Positions 50,075-60,842 of a stretch of DNA of 64,000 nucleotides are shown piece after piece. Under the pieces are notes generated by a model, which saw nothing but the letters and a program-made list of their open reading frames with translations, ran no database searches and was not told where the DNA came from. Source of the stretch: Asterella californica (Eukaryota; Streptophyta; Marchantiopsida; Marchantiales; Aytoniaceae); assembly GCA_036924285.1 (NCBI GenBank), contig JAYKYS010000009.1, forward strand, positions 7,068,001-7,132,000, in the 5' to 3' direction. How positions within the stretch are numbered: position 1 is the stretch's first letter; every line of letters begins with the position of its first letter. A program made the translations under genes and the position numbers.

Positions 50075-52398
50075 CTAGACTCTCTAAACTCCTGAGTAAT
50101 CTTAGGTAGTGGACGGTCTCTCAAGCTGTCACGATTCCTCTCATGTTCTGCAGCAACGGTCAAAAACTTAACAGCTCTTTTGCCGTCTCTACTACGTATC
50201 CTAGCATAAGCTGAACCATCATCCATAACTCGTGTCTCCATTCTAACAGCAGTAATGTAAGGCTGCCCTAGAATGATAGGATAGGTTGACATGTCTTGCA
50301 CAAAGAAATTCTGAACATCACTGATGTCACTCACAGTTACCTTGATGTTGGGACAAGCACCATAGAGTTCTCCCCTCTGGTTGTTGACAGCACGGATAAG
50401 CCATCCATGGTCGGTGTCTATGGGCCACCTTCCACGCTTGTACAGCTCCTTAGACATCAGATTAATCTTTGAGCCGTGATCAATCAATGCCACCACAGGT
50501 TCCTCCAGATCTCCCAACTTCACCAAGGTCTCAGTGGTTGCTCTTGCCCAATGGTTGTGAGAGTAATGGCTCTTCTGCGATGCTTCCACCTCATCTTCAA
50601 ACCTCACGTGCTGATGCGATCTCCCTTCTGATACTTGAGAGCAGTAACCAGAAATCTTATCTTTCTCATCTTCCGACAGTTTGGTCCATAGAGCGTTAAG
50701 CGTAGCTGCTTCACCCAAAATCTGACGTTTCCTCTTGATGATATCTATGATAACCTCATGGAACTCACGCTTTGCAATCCCAAGAATCTCACCCAAGGTA
50801 AACTCAACCTTCCCATTCAAGATACGATTCTCTAACACCTGCTTCAAGTCTGTAGCAATCTCAATGTCAGACTGAAGTTTGTATGCAGGCATCTTACCAT
50901 TCTCCTTGCTTCTCTCCTTCTCCTTTGGTGTTGTAGGTGGTAGATCCTCCATAGTCTCTTCCCGAGTAGGTGTTGTCTCCTGCCTTGCCTCTGGTCTAGC
51001 CCTTTCACTCCTTGTAGCAGGTCGTTTGGCTGTAGAAGTCTCACCTGCATCCTCCCTCCTACGTTTTTCTTCTAGTACAGCTTCATGATGACTTCGTGCA
51101 ACATAAGCATGTACTGACATAGTATCCACAGGGTCATTCCATCCTGTAGTCTCTCGAATTGAGTTGCCAACCCTTCGTAGCACATCCTTATCTAGCTCTG
51201 TTCTAGCTACGGACCGCACTACATCAGACCACAACCCAGTAGTCCCTTTTTCTCTCTCCATCTTCACTTTCACTCCACAGGTAGCAGCATTCACAAGAGA
51301 AACAGCATGTGATGCTGATATCTCATTCACAAGTCTCTTCATACCACCCTTGCCAAAGTTGGTTCCCAACATCATCCCAGTCTCTCTCAGATGGATCTTA
51401 CCATCTTTGAAGAAGATCAGATCCTTCCTCAATGCATCCGAAAACTCTCCACAATCTCTTCTTACATGGTCTAGGCTATCACACCATATACAACGATGAA
51501 CAAAGCCTTCTCTCATCTGAGGTCTCTGCATAGCAGGCTGTACATTCTGCTCCTTCTCTTCTAACCTAGTGAGCTTAAGCTTAAGCTCCTTCATACCTTT
51601 AATCAACTCATCAAGCGGTGACTCTTCCTCTCTAGCAATTACCAAAGCGGGCTTAGTAGGCAACTGCTTGACAGGAATTATCAGAGGTGTTGCTTCACTT
51701 ACCACCACCTTGTCCCTTCTTCTCTGTCTCTTGGCCAGCAAAGAAACAGCCTCTTCAACCTCCTTCCAGTCAGTCTTCAATCCTCTCTCCTCACTCTTGT
51801 CTTCCAGCAACAGCTCAAGCTTCTCCTGAATAGTCACGTCCGCTGCTTGTAGGAAAAGCTCGGTCTTCTCCACCTCTAGTGTAAGCTTCTCTGTCCTAGA
51901 AAGTTGAGCATACTGACGATCAAACTCCCTTAACAACTCATTTACAGACAAACTTTTGTTAGGTTTAACCACCCACTCCAAGAACGTTCTCTTGGTCACC
52001 CTCTCTGAATCTTCAGTGTAGTACTCCTCCTTCAAAGCTCGCATAAAGCTCTCCCAACTCTATCCTTGCTGCAGCTTGAGCTCCTTCACATGCCCATGAA
52101 TCTCAGGGACAACAGCAAGCTCAAAGTTCTCCACCATCTCCTTCTCAGGTACCTTGTTCACCTCCATCTCCCTAGCATAGTATCTCACGTACTTGGAAAT
52201 ATCTGTCCCCTTGAACTGATCCATCTGATGCACCACAGATTGCAACGCCTTGGTTGCTAATACCTCCTTCCTCTCTGTGCTCTGCTGCTGCTGCATAAAC
52301 ATGGAAAAAGCTTGGAACATCTTCATTGTAGCAGCATCCAACTGAACAGGTTGCTGAGCAGCAGCAGCACCTCCACTTGATGATCCTTGGTTGGCCAT
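50026..52398 (-). CDS. Gag-protease, element 1, interrupted by one TAG
   Basis: The frame begins with ATG at 52398, about 77 bp inside the 5' LTR. It runs as 112 residues to a TAG near 52057-52059, then continues in the same frame for 672 codons to a TAG at about 50026. The N-terminal part has a Gln-rich stretch and helical gag-like sequence. A CCHC zinc knuckle (CIWCDSLDHVRRDC) lies near 51480. A charged, low-complexity region follows. The protease block is LIDHGSKINLMSKELYKRG near 50470, then a typical ILGQPYI. The active site reads DHGS rather than the usual DTGS/DSGS, and element 2 keeps it, so it is not a chance mutation. The internal TAG is absent from none of the copies I can compare, because element 2 lacks this part. 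Confidence 0.85.
50068..50074 (-). promoter_or_regulatory. Predicted -1 frameshift slippery site, element 1
   Basis: The minus strand reads G_GGT_TTT in the gag-protease frame, a perfect X_XXY_YYZ heptamer. A -1 slip gives GGG TTT TGG and enters the pol frame, which is open from here. Gag-protease ends with TAG about 40 nt later. The same heptamer and frame relation occur in element 2 at 60371-60377. Confidence 0.7.
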
Positions 52399-52474
52399 GA
52401 TATCTGATCCTGTAACACTCTCAAGAAAACTCCCACCCTAGGTGTTTCACGTCGAGTTCACCAAAAAGAGAGTA

Positions 52475-54154
52475 TGTCGGAGTGTGATCCGTCTACCTAG
52501 GAAAGCGCCGGGCTTCTGGCTGTGGTTGTTTACTCAAGAGGTTGGCTTTCAGGTCACAACAGGAGCTATAAACACTCACACAGGAGTGTAGGATCCTCTG
52601 ATATGCTCAAAAAGCGAAATTTAGGTCTCACTGGTAGTAATAGGCTTAGGCGGTGAACTTTGACACACAAGGAGAGGAAAACTATGAAGGTTTAGACTTC
52701 CAAACTTCCCCTAGATGTAAATGAGGCACTACTGAACACACACACGAAGTTTCAGCCTGAGATTGAATTCTAGCACCAAGATGTTGACAAAAAAGTTCTG
52801 AATAAGAGAATTATGGCAATTTCTGGTACCTAGACAACTATTCTGACATAGAACAGAGAATTGGCTCGAGGAATTTCAAATCTTCTCACAGTATTTGAAG
52901 TCTACAGGATGCTGAACATCCCTGTGAAGTTGGGACTCCTGATTGTTTGTAGAACTCCAGATCTCCTTCTCTAAAGTCGCTGCTCTAGATTAAGAGCTTT
53001 TCAGACCCCCTCTGCTTCAGCGGCCGCCCTGAATTACTCAGTTACTCAAATGATTCGAAACTTTTTGGACAGTCGTAGCCCTCCTGACAGTGGACGCAAC
53101 CACGAAGTTTTGAAGTGATTTCCTCAATTCTGCTGCAATTGGCACCGAAAACCCCAAAATCAACAAAAGTGACGCAGTTTTGGCACAATCCGAACTTCAA
53201 TTGGGCATAACTCCTTGTTTATTGATCCAAATCGAGCAAAAATTTCACTGACAGTGCTTGGCACGACGAGCTCTCTCTTCCTGTTTTCTCAGATTTCGAA
53301 GATACCTCACCAATTGCTCGAACTCTCCTCTAGAGCTCTGTTTCTAAACTTAGAGTTTTACAAAAGATAAAAATGGACCAATGGGAGTTCATAGCTCCAC
53401 TTGACTGTCCTTTTGTGCCTTAAACTACCTGGTAACTTATCTACACTCATAGGCTACCACGTCAAGCCCCCTAGAGTGCCAGCGTAAAACTTAAACTACC
53501 TAAAACGACACATAGCCCCGGAAAATAACTTAAATTAGCTAGAAAGCGTGCATGGGTGACAAGTAAGTACAACCCATGAGCTCAAACCCCTATCAGCATG
53601 GAAACCCTAAGTTATGTACATTGAACCTTATAGACAAGTAAGAAGTCACTTGCACAAGCGCACAAATGCTTGAACAAGATAACTAACATACTATCAGCCT
53701 ACTAGGACTCAAAATAGTGTTAACACCGTATGCAAAGGTGTCAAACATATACATAAAGGACTAGAAGTAATATGAGCTAACTTCTAGAACTACCAAACCT
53801 AAGCGTCGGAGTAGAAGTCAAGCATGTAGCCGCCAAATGGCGCGACAACGGTTACGAGGCGGTAATGCTGCCCAAACCTCCTCCAGAAGTCCTTGGTCGA
53901 CGAGGTTCCAATCCCATAGGAAGAAGTCGAGATCCAACTCCTTGAGAAAGGGTGTGGCCTCGGCCAACTCTGCTGCCGGTAACACCAACCCTCGAGGATG
54001 CATCGACATACTGGAAGTTCTGTTGCACTAAGCCACACGCACTTATTGTGAGCTGAAGGCTCAGTCCTTCCCAAGTGCCCATAGTCTAACTTCTACTTCT
54101 CAGGAGACGAAACTAGTCTTCCATAAGACAGCTACTCCGTCTTCCGAGATTCTA
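52475..54154 (-). repeat. 5' LTR of element 1 (promoter LTR)
   Basis: Same length as its partner and no indel relative to it. It should carry the promoter for leftward transcription. The sense 3' end is CTCCGACA, followed by TACTCTC and, about 11 bases on, TGGTGAACTCGACGTG (52448-52463). That could be a tRNA primer-binding site by its TGG start, but it is unusually far from the LTR and I could not name a tRNA. Confidence 0.9.
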
Positions 54155-55558
54155 ACAGTACTTCATAGATAGCTCTCGTCTTCTAAGCTATATCTAAACA
54201 ATCCTAACTAAGCAAGGCCTCGCATGGATTCCTAAGAAGACAACCCACCTTGCATTACATCATACTTCCTATCAGAAGATACAAGATTCGTGAAACGTAG
54301 AGTGCATAACAGGTTCAGAAGATGGTTGCAGGCTCCTGCGGTGACAGTGGTCTCTGGGAAGATCCCCAGGACAGCTTCCGATTCAATGTCTTTCTCGGAA
54401 GACCTCCCGAAGTCAGGCTTCTCTTCACTGGTCTCACATGTCTTCTTCTTCCTACGCGCAATCTATCCTCACAACAAACTCAAGACATTTGCACTCTGTT
54501 CTTCTGACTTCTCATCTCTCATACACACTCAGAAGAAGCTTGCTGCTCGGTGGGAAGACATGACCCTCGACCATTCTCTCCAGATTCTGCCAGCAAGACT
54601 TCTCACGACTCTCTCCTAAGTTCGGGAAGAAGAAGAAATGGGCTGCTATGGGTCAGACAGAAGAGACCCGAAGTGGACCCTCACGTCTTGTGCATTTTGC
54701 CAGCCCTTCCAGTCTTCTAGTCTCTCTAGGAAGATGTGGATTTGAGGAGCTTGGAAGACCGAGAGGCACAGACCTAGTTCCCGACTTCCAACTTCTCGAA
54801 ATAACAAACAACTCACCAAGCCACTCAGAATTCGTACCAAGCCTCTCTTATCACAAAAGCAAAGCAAATCCACTCTTGATACGAATTGTGCACAGTCCAC
54901 TTCCGAAGATAGTCAAGCTACTGAAGTTTCTTCCGAAGATGTTCCAATCTTCCGAAGCGTCTTCTCTTCAAGGTTTCGGGAGTAGAGGGATGGTAGGGTA
55001 GGGAAATTGATAGCGGGGATCTCCAATTTGAGGGCTAGGAGTAGGGAAGCTCGAATTGAACTCGGGAAGAAGTAGGAAGATGTCTGATAGAAATTGGGCA
55101 GCGCTTCCGCACCCAAGGTCACAATAGGAAAATAGGGGTGGGAGATTGATCGATCAGGCTGCCTGCAAACAACCGGGGAAGCGCGGGGGATACCGAACAA
55201 AGGCAAGAAGCAGTGGGGAAGGGAAGAGAACATGAGAAGAACCTCTACTGTCTTCTGTCGACTTCCCGAGCTGTCTTCGATCTTCCGCGTGCTTCTGGCT
55301 CTAGTTCTAGCTCCAATGTGACCTCACAAGGCTGCTTCCGCGGTCAACTTCTGACTACGCCTCAATTCCACCTTCGATTCCACTCAGCCACCCTCCAATG
55401 TCAGCTTCCGGTGTCGTGTTGTGGTTCGGCTCCTGTGTGAAATTCCTGTGTAACCTATGTTGTGTTTCTTTTCTGTGTTTCGTGAATCGTATCGCGTAAC
55501 TCGCCGAACGGTGTGATGAGTGCCACGTTTGTGATTATCTGTTTAAGTGATCGCACGG
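54155..55558. other. Spacer between elements 1 and 2, CTTC/GAAG-rich
   Basis: It is not LTR-like. Its CTTCCGAAG-type words resemble those in 40.0-41.3 kb and 42.7-44.8 kb, which hints at common origin. Open frames (such as 54290-54619 plus, 54913-55233 minus) have no recognised relatives. I found no continuation of the plant-mobile-domain-like ORF here, which would be expected if element 1 had simply inserted into it. Confidence 0.45.
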
Positions 55559-56840
55559 TGTCGGAGTGTAATCCGTCTACCTAGGAAAGCGCCGGGCTTC
55601 TGGCTGTGGTTGTTCACTCAAGAGGTTGGCTTTCAAGTTACAACAGGGGCTATAAACACTCACACAGATGTGTAAGATCTAGTAATATACCCAGAAGGCG
55701 AAATTCAGGTCTAGCCGGCAGTAACAAGATCCGGCGGTGAACTTTGACACTCACGGAGAGGAAAACTATGAAGGTTTAGACCTCTAAACTTCCCCTGCAT
55801 GCAAATGAGGTACTACTGAACTCACAGACGAAATTTCAGCCTGAGATCAAATTCTGACACGGAGATATGAACAGAAAAGTTTTGAGCAAGAAAACTACGG
55901 CAATTTTTGGTACCTAGCTGGCTATTTCAACCTATAACAGGAGTTTGGCTCGATCAATTTCAAAGTTTCTTACAGGATTTGCAGTCTACAGTGTGCTGAA
56001 CATCCCTGTGAAGTTGGGACTCCTGAATGTACACAGAACTGCAGATCTCCTCCTCTGAAGTCGCTGCTCTAGATTAAGAGCTTTTCAGACCCCCTCAGCT
56101 TCAGCGGCCGCCCTGAATTACTCAGTTGCTCAATCGATATGAAACTTTTTGTGAAATCGTAGCACTGCTGACGGAGAACACAACCTCGAAGTTTTGAAGC
56201 AATTTCCTCAAATCTGCTGCGAGTGACACTGAAAACCCTAAATCCAACAAAAGTGATTCAATTCTAGCACAATCCGAACTTCAATTGCTCATAACTCCGT
56301 CTTTATTGACTCAAATCGATCGAAATTTTCACTGGAAGTGCTTGGCATGACGAGCTCTCTCTCCCTGTGCTCTCAGATTTCGAAGATCCCTCACCAAATG
56401 CTCGAACTCCACTCTAGAGCTCTGTTTCTAAATTTAAAGTTTAACAAAAGACAAAAACGGACCAATGGGAGTTCATAGCTCCACTTGGTTGTCCTTTAGT
56501 ACCCTAAACCACGTGGCAACTTAGTTTTACTCATAGGCTACCACGTCAAGCCCCCTAGAGCGCCAGCGTAAAACTTAAATTACTTAAAACGAAACGCTGC
56601 CCCAAAAAATAACTTAAATCAGCTAGAAAGCGTGCATGGGCGACACGCAAATACAACCCATGAGCTTAAGCCCTATCAACATGGTAATCAACCTACTAAG
56701 ACTCAAAATAGTGTTAACACCGTATGCAAAGGTGTCAAACATATACATAAACGACTAGAAGTAATATAAGCTAACTTCTAGAACTACTAAACTCAAGCGT
56801 CGGAGTAGAAATATAACATGTAGCCGTCAAGTAGCGCGAC
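55559..56840 (-). repeat. 3' LTR of element 2, inner end deleted
   Basis: It starts TGTCGGAGTGTAATCC, like element 1, but is clearly diverged along its length. It lacks about 90 bp present in the element 1 LTR (after CCCTATCAACATGG). At 56840 it joins the interior (ATCCACCCGGTATG), where element 1 has about 308 bp more LTR and a polypurine tract. The bases ACA at the join are shared by both parents of the junction. Confidence 0.88.
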
Positions 56841-56865
56841 ATCCACCCGGTATGTGCCATCCAGA

Positions 56866-57390
56866 TCAAGACTCTTCAGCTTCGGCTTCAAACTCATCTT
56901 CAACCTGCATTGAGTCTTCAGCTTCATCCTCAGTAAGCTCTGCAATGTTCTGGTCCTCCCCTCTCCTTCTAAAGAGCTTGATTCTCTTCCCTGCGACTGG
57001 TATCTTGAGCACTGCACCATCTAACTCTCTCAAAGAGTATGTGGCATTATCATAAACTTCTAACACCACATAAGGTCCGAACCATCTCTTGGAAAACTTT
57101 CTGATAGCGCTATGCTGATTATCAAGACTACTATCATAGACTAACACCCAATCACCTTCCTTAACTGGTTTGGGTCGTAATCTATGCGTTCTATCAAATC
57201 TGCCTTTGTTTCTCTCTCTAGCAGTCTTCAACCTTTCCACAGCTTTGGCAACATCCTCAGGTCTCTGTTCTAACTGCTGGATCCTTAATGCAAGAAGATC
57301 CTCCGTACTTCTACCATCTTCCCATGGCAAAACATTCCAAGTAGGCACAACCTCCTCAATCGGCATCACAGGTTTTTGTCCTAGTATCAC
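56866..57390 (-). CDS. Integrase C-terminal part, element 2
   Basis: Almost identical to 46562-47065 of element 1, with the GPY/F module (WFGPYVVLEVYDN) and the acidic tail. It keeps the CAA codon that is TAA in element 1. It is separated from the main pol frame by a 1-nt deletion near 57389 (element 1 has AACTCTGC where element 2 has ACTCTGC on the plus strand). Confidence 0.85.
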   Translation of the reverse strand: MILGQKPVMPIEEVVPTWNVLPWEDGRSTEDLLALRIQQLEQRPEDVAKAVERLKTARERNKGRFDRTHRLRPKPVKEGDWVLVYDSSLDNQHSAIRKFSKRWFGPYVVLEVYDNATYSLRELDGAVLKIPVAGKRIKLFRRRGEDQNIAELTEDEAEDSMQVEDEFEAEAEES

Positions 57391-60377
57391 TCTGCTGGCA
57401 TGTAACCTGTAACGGTACTATGAGTTGTACGATCTGCCCATAAAGCAAATGGTAGCAGTCTAGGCCATTCACGGATCTTACCCTTGCAAGCTTTTACCAA
57501 AGCTTTGATGATTGGCGGATGACCTCGTTCGCTCTTGCCATTCCCTTCAGGATTGTAAGCAGTGGTTAATGCCAGCTTGATTCCCAATCGCTTGAAGAAC
57601 TCAACTGCTTCTTGTGAATCCAGCTCACCCCTATCTGCAGTGATCTTTCCCACACACCCATACCTACAAATAACATCTTCAAGTAGAAAGCGGCAGACAC
57701 TAGCAGTGGTCTTTGTCCTCAAGGCACGGCCTTCAACTTGGTTAGATAGATCTTCTCTAGCCAAGACTAGATACCTCATTTGTCCAAGCCCAAATGGCAT
57801 AGTTACCAGATCCACTACCCATTTGTAATGAATGGCTAAAGGATAAGTAGGATGCAATCCATCACGATGACGTATGTTGGAATACATCTGGCAAGATATA
57901 CAGGATGAAACAAACTGTACTACATCCTTATACATACCCTTCCACCAATACTTCTCCTTCATCTTGGCAAATGTAGCCCAAACTCCTCTATGACCGGCCC
58001 ATAGACTCTCATGAAACTCCTTGATCAGCTGCTGCTGCAATTCCAAGTCACATACCACCCGCTGCGGTATACCTCCTTGTAGCTTAGGGCGCTTCCATAG
58101 ATGTCCTCCATGTAAAAAGTAACCATAAGCTATTCTACGGATCCTCTTGAAATCTACATTAGACCAGCCTTCTTGCCTTTCAAATGAACTCAAATAGCGC
58201 CCAAGATCCAACCACTCGCCATCATACATAGTTTCCTCAAATAACTCTAATGGAGCTGCAAAACAGCTTCTTTCCCTTCTAGCAAGAGCACTAGAATAGA
58301 ACTCTGTTCCCACATCTTCCTGATCATCTATCATTTCTTTCTCATCGTAATACCTAGCCCTTGATAACATATCTGCCACAGGATTGTCTTTTCCTGCGAT
58401 ATGTCTAAACTCTGGGTTCAAGGACTTGATATATGCTATCCACCTCAACATAGCAATATCTGGAGTTGTACAGCTAGTGATCATTCCCAAGAGAGGTAAA
58501 CAATCTGTCTCCACAACCACAGGTGCTCCTATCAAGTATTCCTTATCACTCTTCATCGCAGTAACTACTCCCCATAGCTCTCTCTTGACTTGAGGGTAGT
58601 CTCTCTGCCGTGAACTTAATACCTTAGCACCAAAACGCACCACATATCTATTTCCATCCTCATCATCCTGTCCTATAGCCCATCCAATGCCAATAGGACT
58701 AGTATCAACAGTAAGGATAACAGATCTGCCCAACTCATATGTTACCTTCCGTAGAGTTGGTGGTGAAGCCAACAGATCCTTCAACTTCTTCATAGACTCG
58801 CTTTGCTCCTCTTGCCACTGAAATCTCTTCCCCTTCCTCAGCAACTTGTACAACGGATCTGCTACATGTGCAAAGTGTGGAATCCATATATGATAAAACA
58901 CACATGCACCTAGAAACCTTCTCACCTCAGTAACCGATCCACATGTCTCCTTCATCCTTCGAATGGCATCAACCTTGTTTGGACAAGGTTTCCGACCATA
59001 AGATCCACATAGGTGCCCCACAATCAACACCTCTTGTTCTCCAAATACAAACTTTGCTCCTGATAAAGTCAAATGAACCTCCTCCAGTCGACTCAGTATC
59101 TTATCACAATCAGCTATGTGATCTGCAACAAACTTACGGCACCCCCTCTGATCCATTACCTCATTCTTCTCCTCCTCAGCACACCCTTTGATCGGCACAT
59201 CATCAAGGAATGGCATAGTTTTTTCAGGAATGAAATCCCTCAAAACTTTATTCATGCCATTCATCATATGTGCTACAGAATTGGTAGCACCTTGTGGCAA
59301 GGTGCACATCCTTAGTAACCCCAAAGGTGTCCTCATTGTAGTCAAGTCTCTACACTCAGAGGATAACTGAAACTGATCATACCCTGAATATAAGTCTCCC
59401 ATCGAATAGATAGCACGACCAGCAAAAGCCTCTGCAAACTCGTCTACAATAGGTCCTATACCCATATTCCTGATAGTCACCTTGTTAACTGGCTGCATAT
59501 CTTGGATAAATCTCAAAGCTCCACTCTTCTTCGGAACAGTAAACCATCTGCTAGAGCAGGGAGCTATAGATGGTTCCAAGATACCCATCCTAATCCTCTC
59601 ATTGAGCAAGTCTATCAGCTTTGGTAGATGAGCTCTAAGTACATGGATAGGACGTAGATTCCAAGGCACATGCGGTATAGTAAAGATTACCATAGGTGCA
59701 ACTACACTTGGATCTACACATCCTACTTCATGTGACTCAAAAGCAAACGCCTTACCATGCCTAGACAGCATCTCCCTGAAGCTCTTCTTCTCTTGCTCAG
59801 TAAGAAATCCATCGCCTCCAATCCTCAGCTCCTTTAGTGTTGTTTCTGTGAACTGGTGCCCAATTCTTCTAGGTCCTCTGAGCGTCAGTTCTCGTGCAGC
59901 TTGCTCCATCTTCTGATTGTAATCGAGTGGTAAAGGCAAAGCCACTGGTTTGACTTTCTTTGCCACTGACTTGTACTTGGTCTCCACATACACCTCTTGC
60001 CGATCTATAAACTTATCAATTATATCATAAAGCTCCTTGGAGCTCACTCTCACCACTCTATCTACATCATCTATAGAACTTTCTACTATAGATTTCAACT
60101 CGCCTATAGTATCTACCAAATATTGCTCTTCAAACACTCCAGATATGTATTCATCTCTTGCTAACTCTCCACTATCCCACAAAGACTGCTGTACATACTT
60201 CACATGTTGCCTCTCAAACCTCTTCAGATTCTCAACCTTCCTATAACATACTGATCCACATGACGTCAATCCCAAGAAGCTAGTGGATAAAGCTTCCTGC
60301 TTTACTGGATCAGGCGAGAATCCTATCTCTATTGTATCGTTGAAGTCTCGCTCTTCAATGGTACTCTGCCAAAACCC
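57387..60377 (-). CDS. Pol: reverse transcriptase, RNase H, integrase (element 2)
   Basis: Same domain series as element 1: RT with LPQGATNS and FLDD, RNase H with VDTSPIGIGWAIG and KDNPVADMLSRA, integrase H-H-C-C (FHESLWAGHRG ... CISCQ) and D-D-E. The second aspartate lies in ITADRGELD, where element 1 has ITEDRGELD. The frame is open upstream of its ATG (60275) to the slippery site at 60371-60377. It ends in a frameshift after MPAE, which separates it from 56866-57390. Long conserved pol next to a missing gag suggests recent loss. Confidence 0.88.
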   Translation of the reverse strand, partial: GFWQSTIEERDFNDTIEIGFSPDPVKQEALSTSFLGLTSCGSVCYRKVENLKRFERQHVKYVQQSLWDSGELARDEYISGVFEEQYLVDTIGELKSIVESSIDDVDRVVRVSSKELYDIIDKFIDRQEVYVETKYKSVAKKVKPVALPLPLDYNQKMEQAARELTLRGPRRIGHQFTETTLKELRIGGDGFLTEQEKKSFREMLSRHGKAFAFESHEVGCVDPSVVAPMVIFTIPHVPWNLRPIHVLRAHLPKLIDLLNERIRMGILEPSIAPCSSRWFTVPKKSGALRFIQDMQPVNKVTIRNMGIGPIVDEFAEAFAGRAIYSMGDLYSGYDQFQLSSECRDLTTMRTPLGLLRMCTLPQGATNSVAHMMNGMNKVLRDFIPEKTMPFLDDVPIKGCAEEEKNEVMDQRGCRKFVADHIADCDKILSRLEEVHLTLSGAKFVFGEQEVLIVGHLCGSYGRKPCPNKVDAIRRMKETCGSVTEVRRFLGACVFYHIWIPHFAHVADPLYKLLRKGKRFQWQEEQSESMKKLKDLLASPPTLRKVTYELGRSVILTVDTSPIGIGWAIGQDDEDGNRYVVRFGAKVLSSRQRDYPQVKRELWGVVTAMKSDKEYLIGAPVVVETDCLPLLGMITSCTTPDIAMLRWIAYIKSLNPEFRHIAGKDNPVADMLSRARYYDEKEMIDDQEDVGTEFYSSALARRERSCFAAPLELFEETMYDGEWLDLGRYLSSFERQEGWSNVDFKRIRRIAYGYFLHGGHLWKRPKLQGGIPQRVVCDLELQQQLIKEFHESLWAGHRGVWATFAKMKEKYWWKGMYKDVVQFVSSCISCQMYSNIRHRDGLHPTYPLAIHYKWVVDLVTMPFGLGQMRYLVLAREDLSNQVEGRALRTKTTASVCRFLLEDVICRYGCVGKITADRGELDSQEAVEFFKRLGIKLALTTAYNPEGNGKSERGHPPIIKALVKACKGKIREWPRLLPFALWADRTTHSTVTGYMPAE

Positions 60378-60796
60378 CTAGACTCTCTAAACTCTTGAGT
60401 AATCTTAGGTAGTGGACGGTCTCTCAAGCTATCACGATTCCTCTCATGTTCTGCAGCAACAGTCAAAAACTGAACAGCTCTTTTGCCGTCTCTACTACGT
60501 ATCCTAGCATAGGTTGAACCATCATCCATAACTCGTGTCTCCATTCTAACAGCAGTTATGTAAGGCTGCCCTAGAATGATAGGATAGGTTGACATGTCTT
60601 GCACAAAGAAATTCTGAACATCACTGATGTCACCCACAGTTACCTTGATGTTGGGGCAAGCACCATAGAGTTCTCCCCGCTGGTTGTTGGCAGCACGGAT
60701 AAGCCACCCATGGTCGGTGTCTATAGGCCACCTCCCACGCTTGTACTGCTCCTTAGACATCAGATTAATCTCTGAGCCGTGATCAATCAATGCCAA
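60329..60796 (-). pseudogene. Protease remnant of gag, element 2
   Basis: Only the C-terminal end of gag-protease remains: LIDHGSEINLMSKEQYKRG, then VQNFFVQDMSTYPIILGQPY. The DHGS active-site block is present. Upstream of about 60796 the frame enters foreign sequence, so the first third of the 240-residue frame (60796-61051) is not gag. Confidence 0.85.
60371..60377 (-). promoter_or_regulatory. Predicted -1 frameshift slippery site, element 2
   Basis: The same G_GGT_TTT heptamer, in the same frame context as in element 1, followed by the gag stop TAG and an open pol frame. Confidence 0.65.
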
Positions 60797-60842
60797 TGGA
60801 GTAGAAATATAACATGTAGCCGCCAAGTAGCGCGACAACGGT

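Larger units (their letters stand above)
44839..54154 (-). mobile_element. Element 1: nearly intact Ty3/gypsy LTR retrotransposon
   Basis: Two LTRs of exactly 1680 bp (44839-46518 and 52475-54154) bracket a 5956-bp interior read leftwards: gag-protease, then reverse transcriptase, RNase H and integrase. The domain order RT-RH-INT defines Ty3/gypsy. The LTR matches run with no indel. The outer sense end is CCGACA; the inner end follows a polypurine tract. Frame structure implies a -1 shift from gag-protease to pol. Two nonsense codons (TAG at the end of the 52060-52398 frame, TAA in the integrase region at 47069-47071) break an otherwise open element. No clean target-site duplication was found. 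No chromodomain was seen. Confidence 0.93.
55559..60842 (-). mobile_element. Element 2: gag-deleted relative of element 1
   Basis: It has the same architecture as element 1, read leftwards: a 3' LTR (55559-56840), integrase end (56866-57390), pol (57387-60275) and a protease remnant (60329-60795). Then comes an abrupt join to a short fragment of the 5' LTR (about 60797-60842), recognised by GGAGTAGAAATATAACATGTAGCCGCC, split here as GGAGTAGAAATATAACATG and TAGCCGCC. All of gag, the leader and nearly all of the 5' LTR are gone. A separate deletion removes the polypurine tract and the inner end of the 3' LTR. Pol protein is close to that of element 1. Confidence 0.88.

Noticed and set aside
52448..52463. 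Definite primer-binding site for element 1
   Set aside because: It begins TGG but lies about 11 bases from the LTR and I could not match it to a known tRNA, so it is mentioned only as a possibility.
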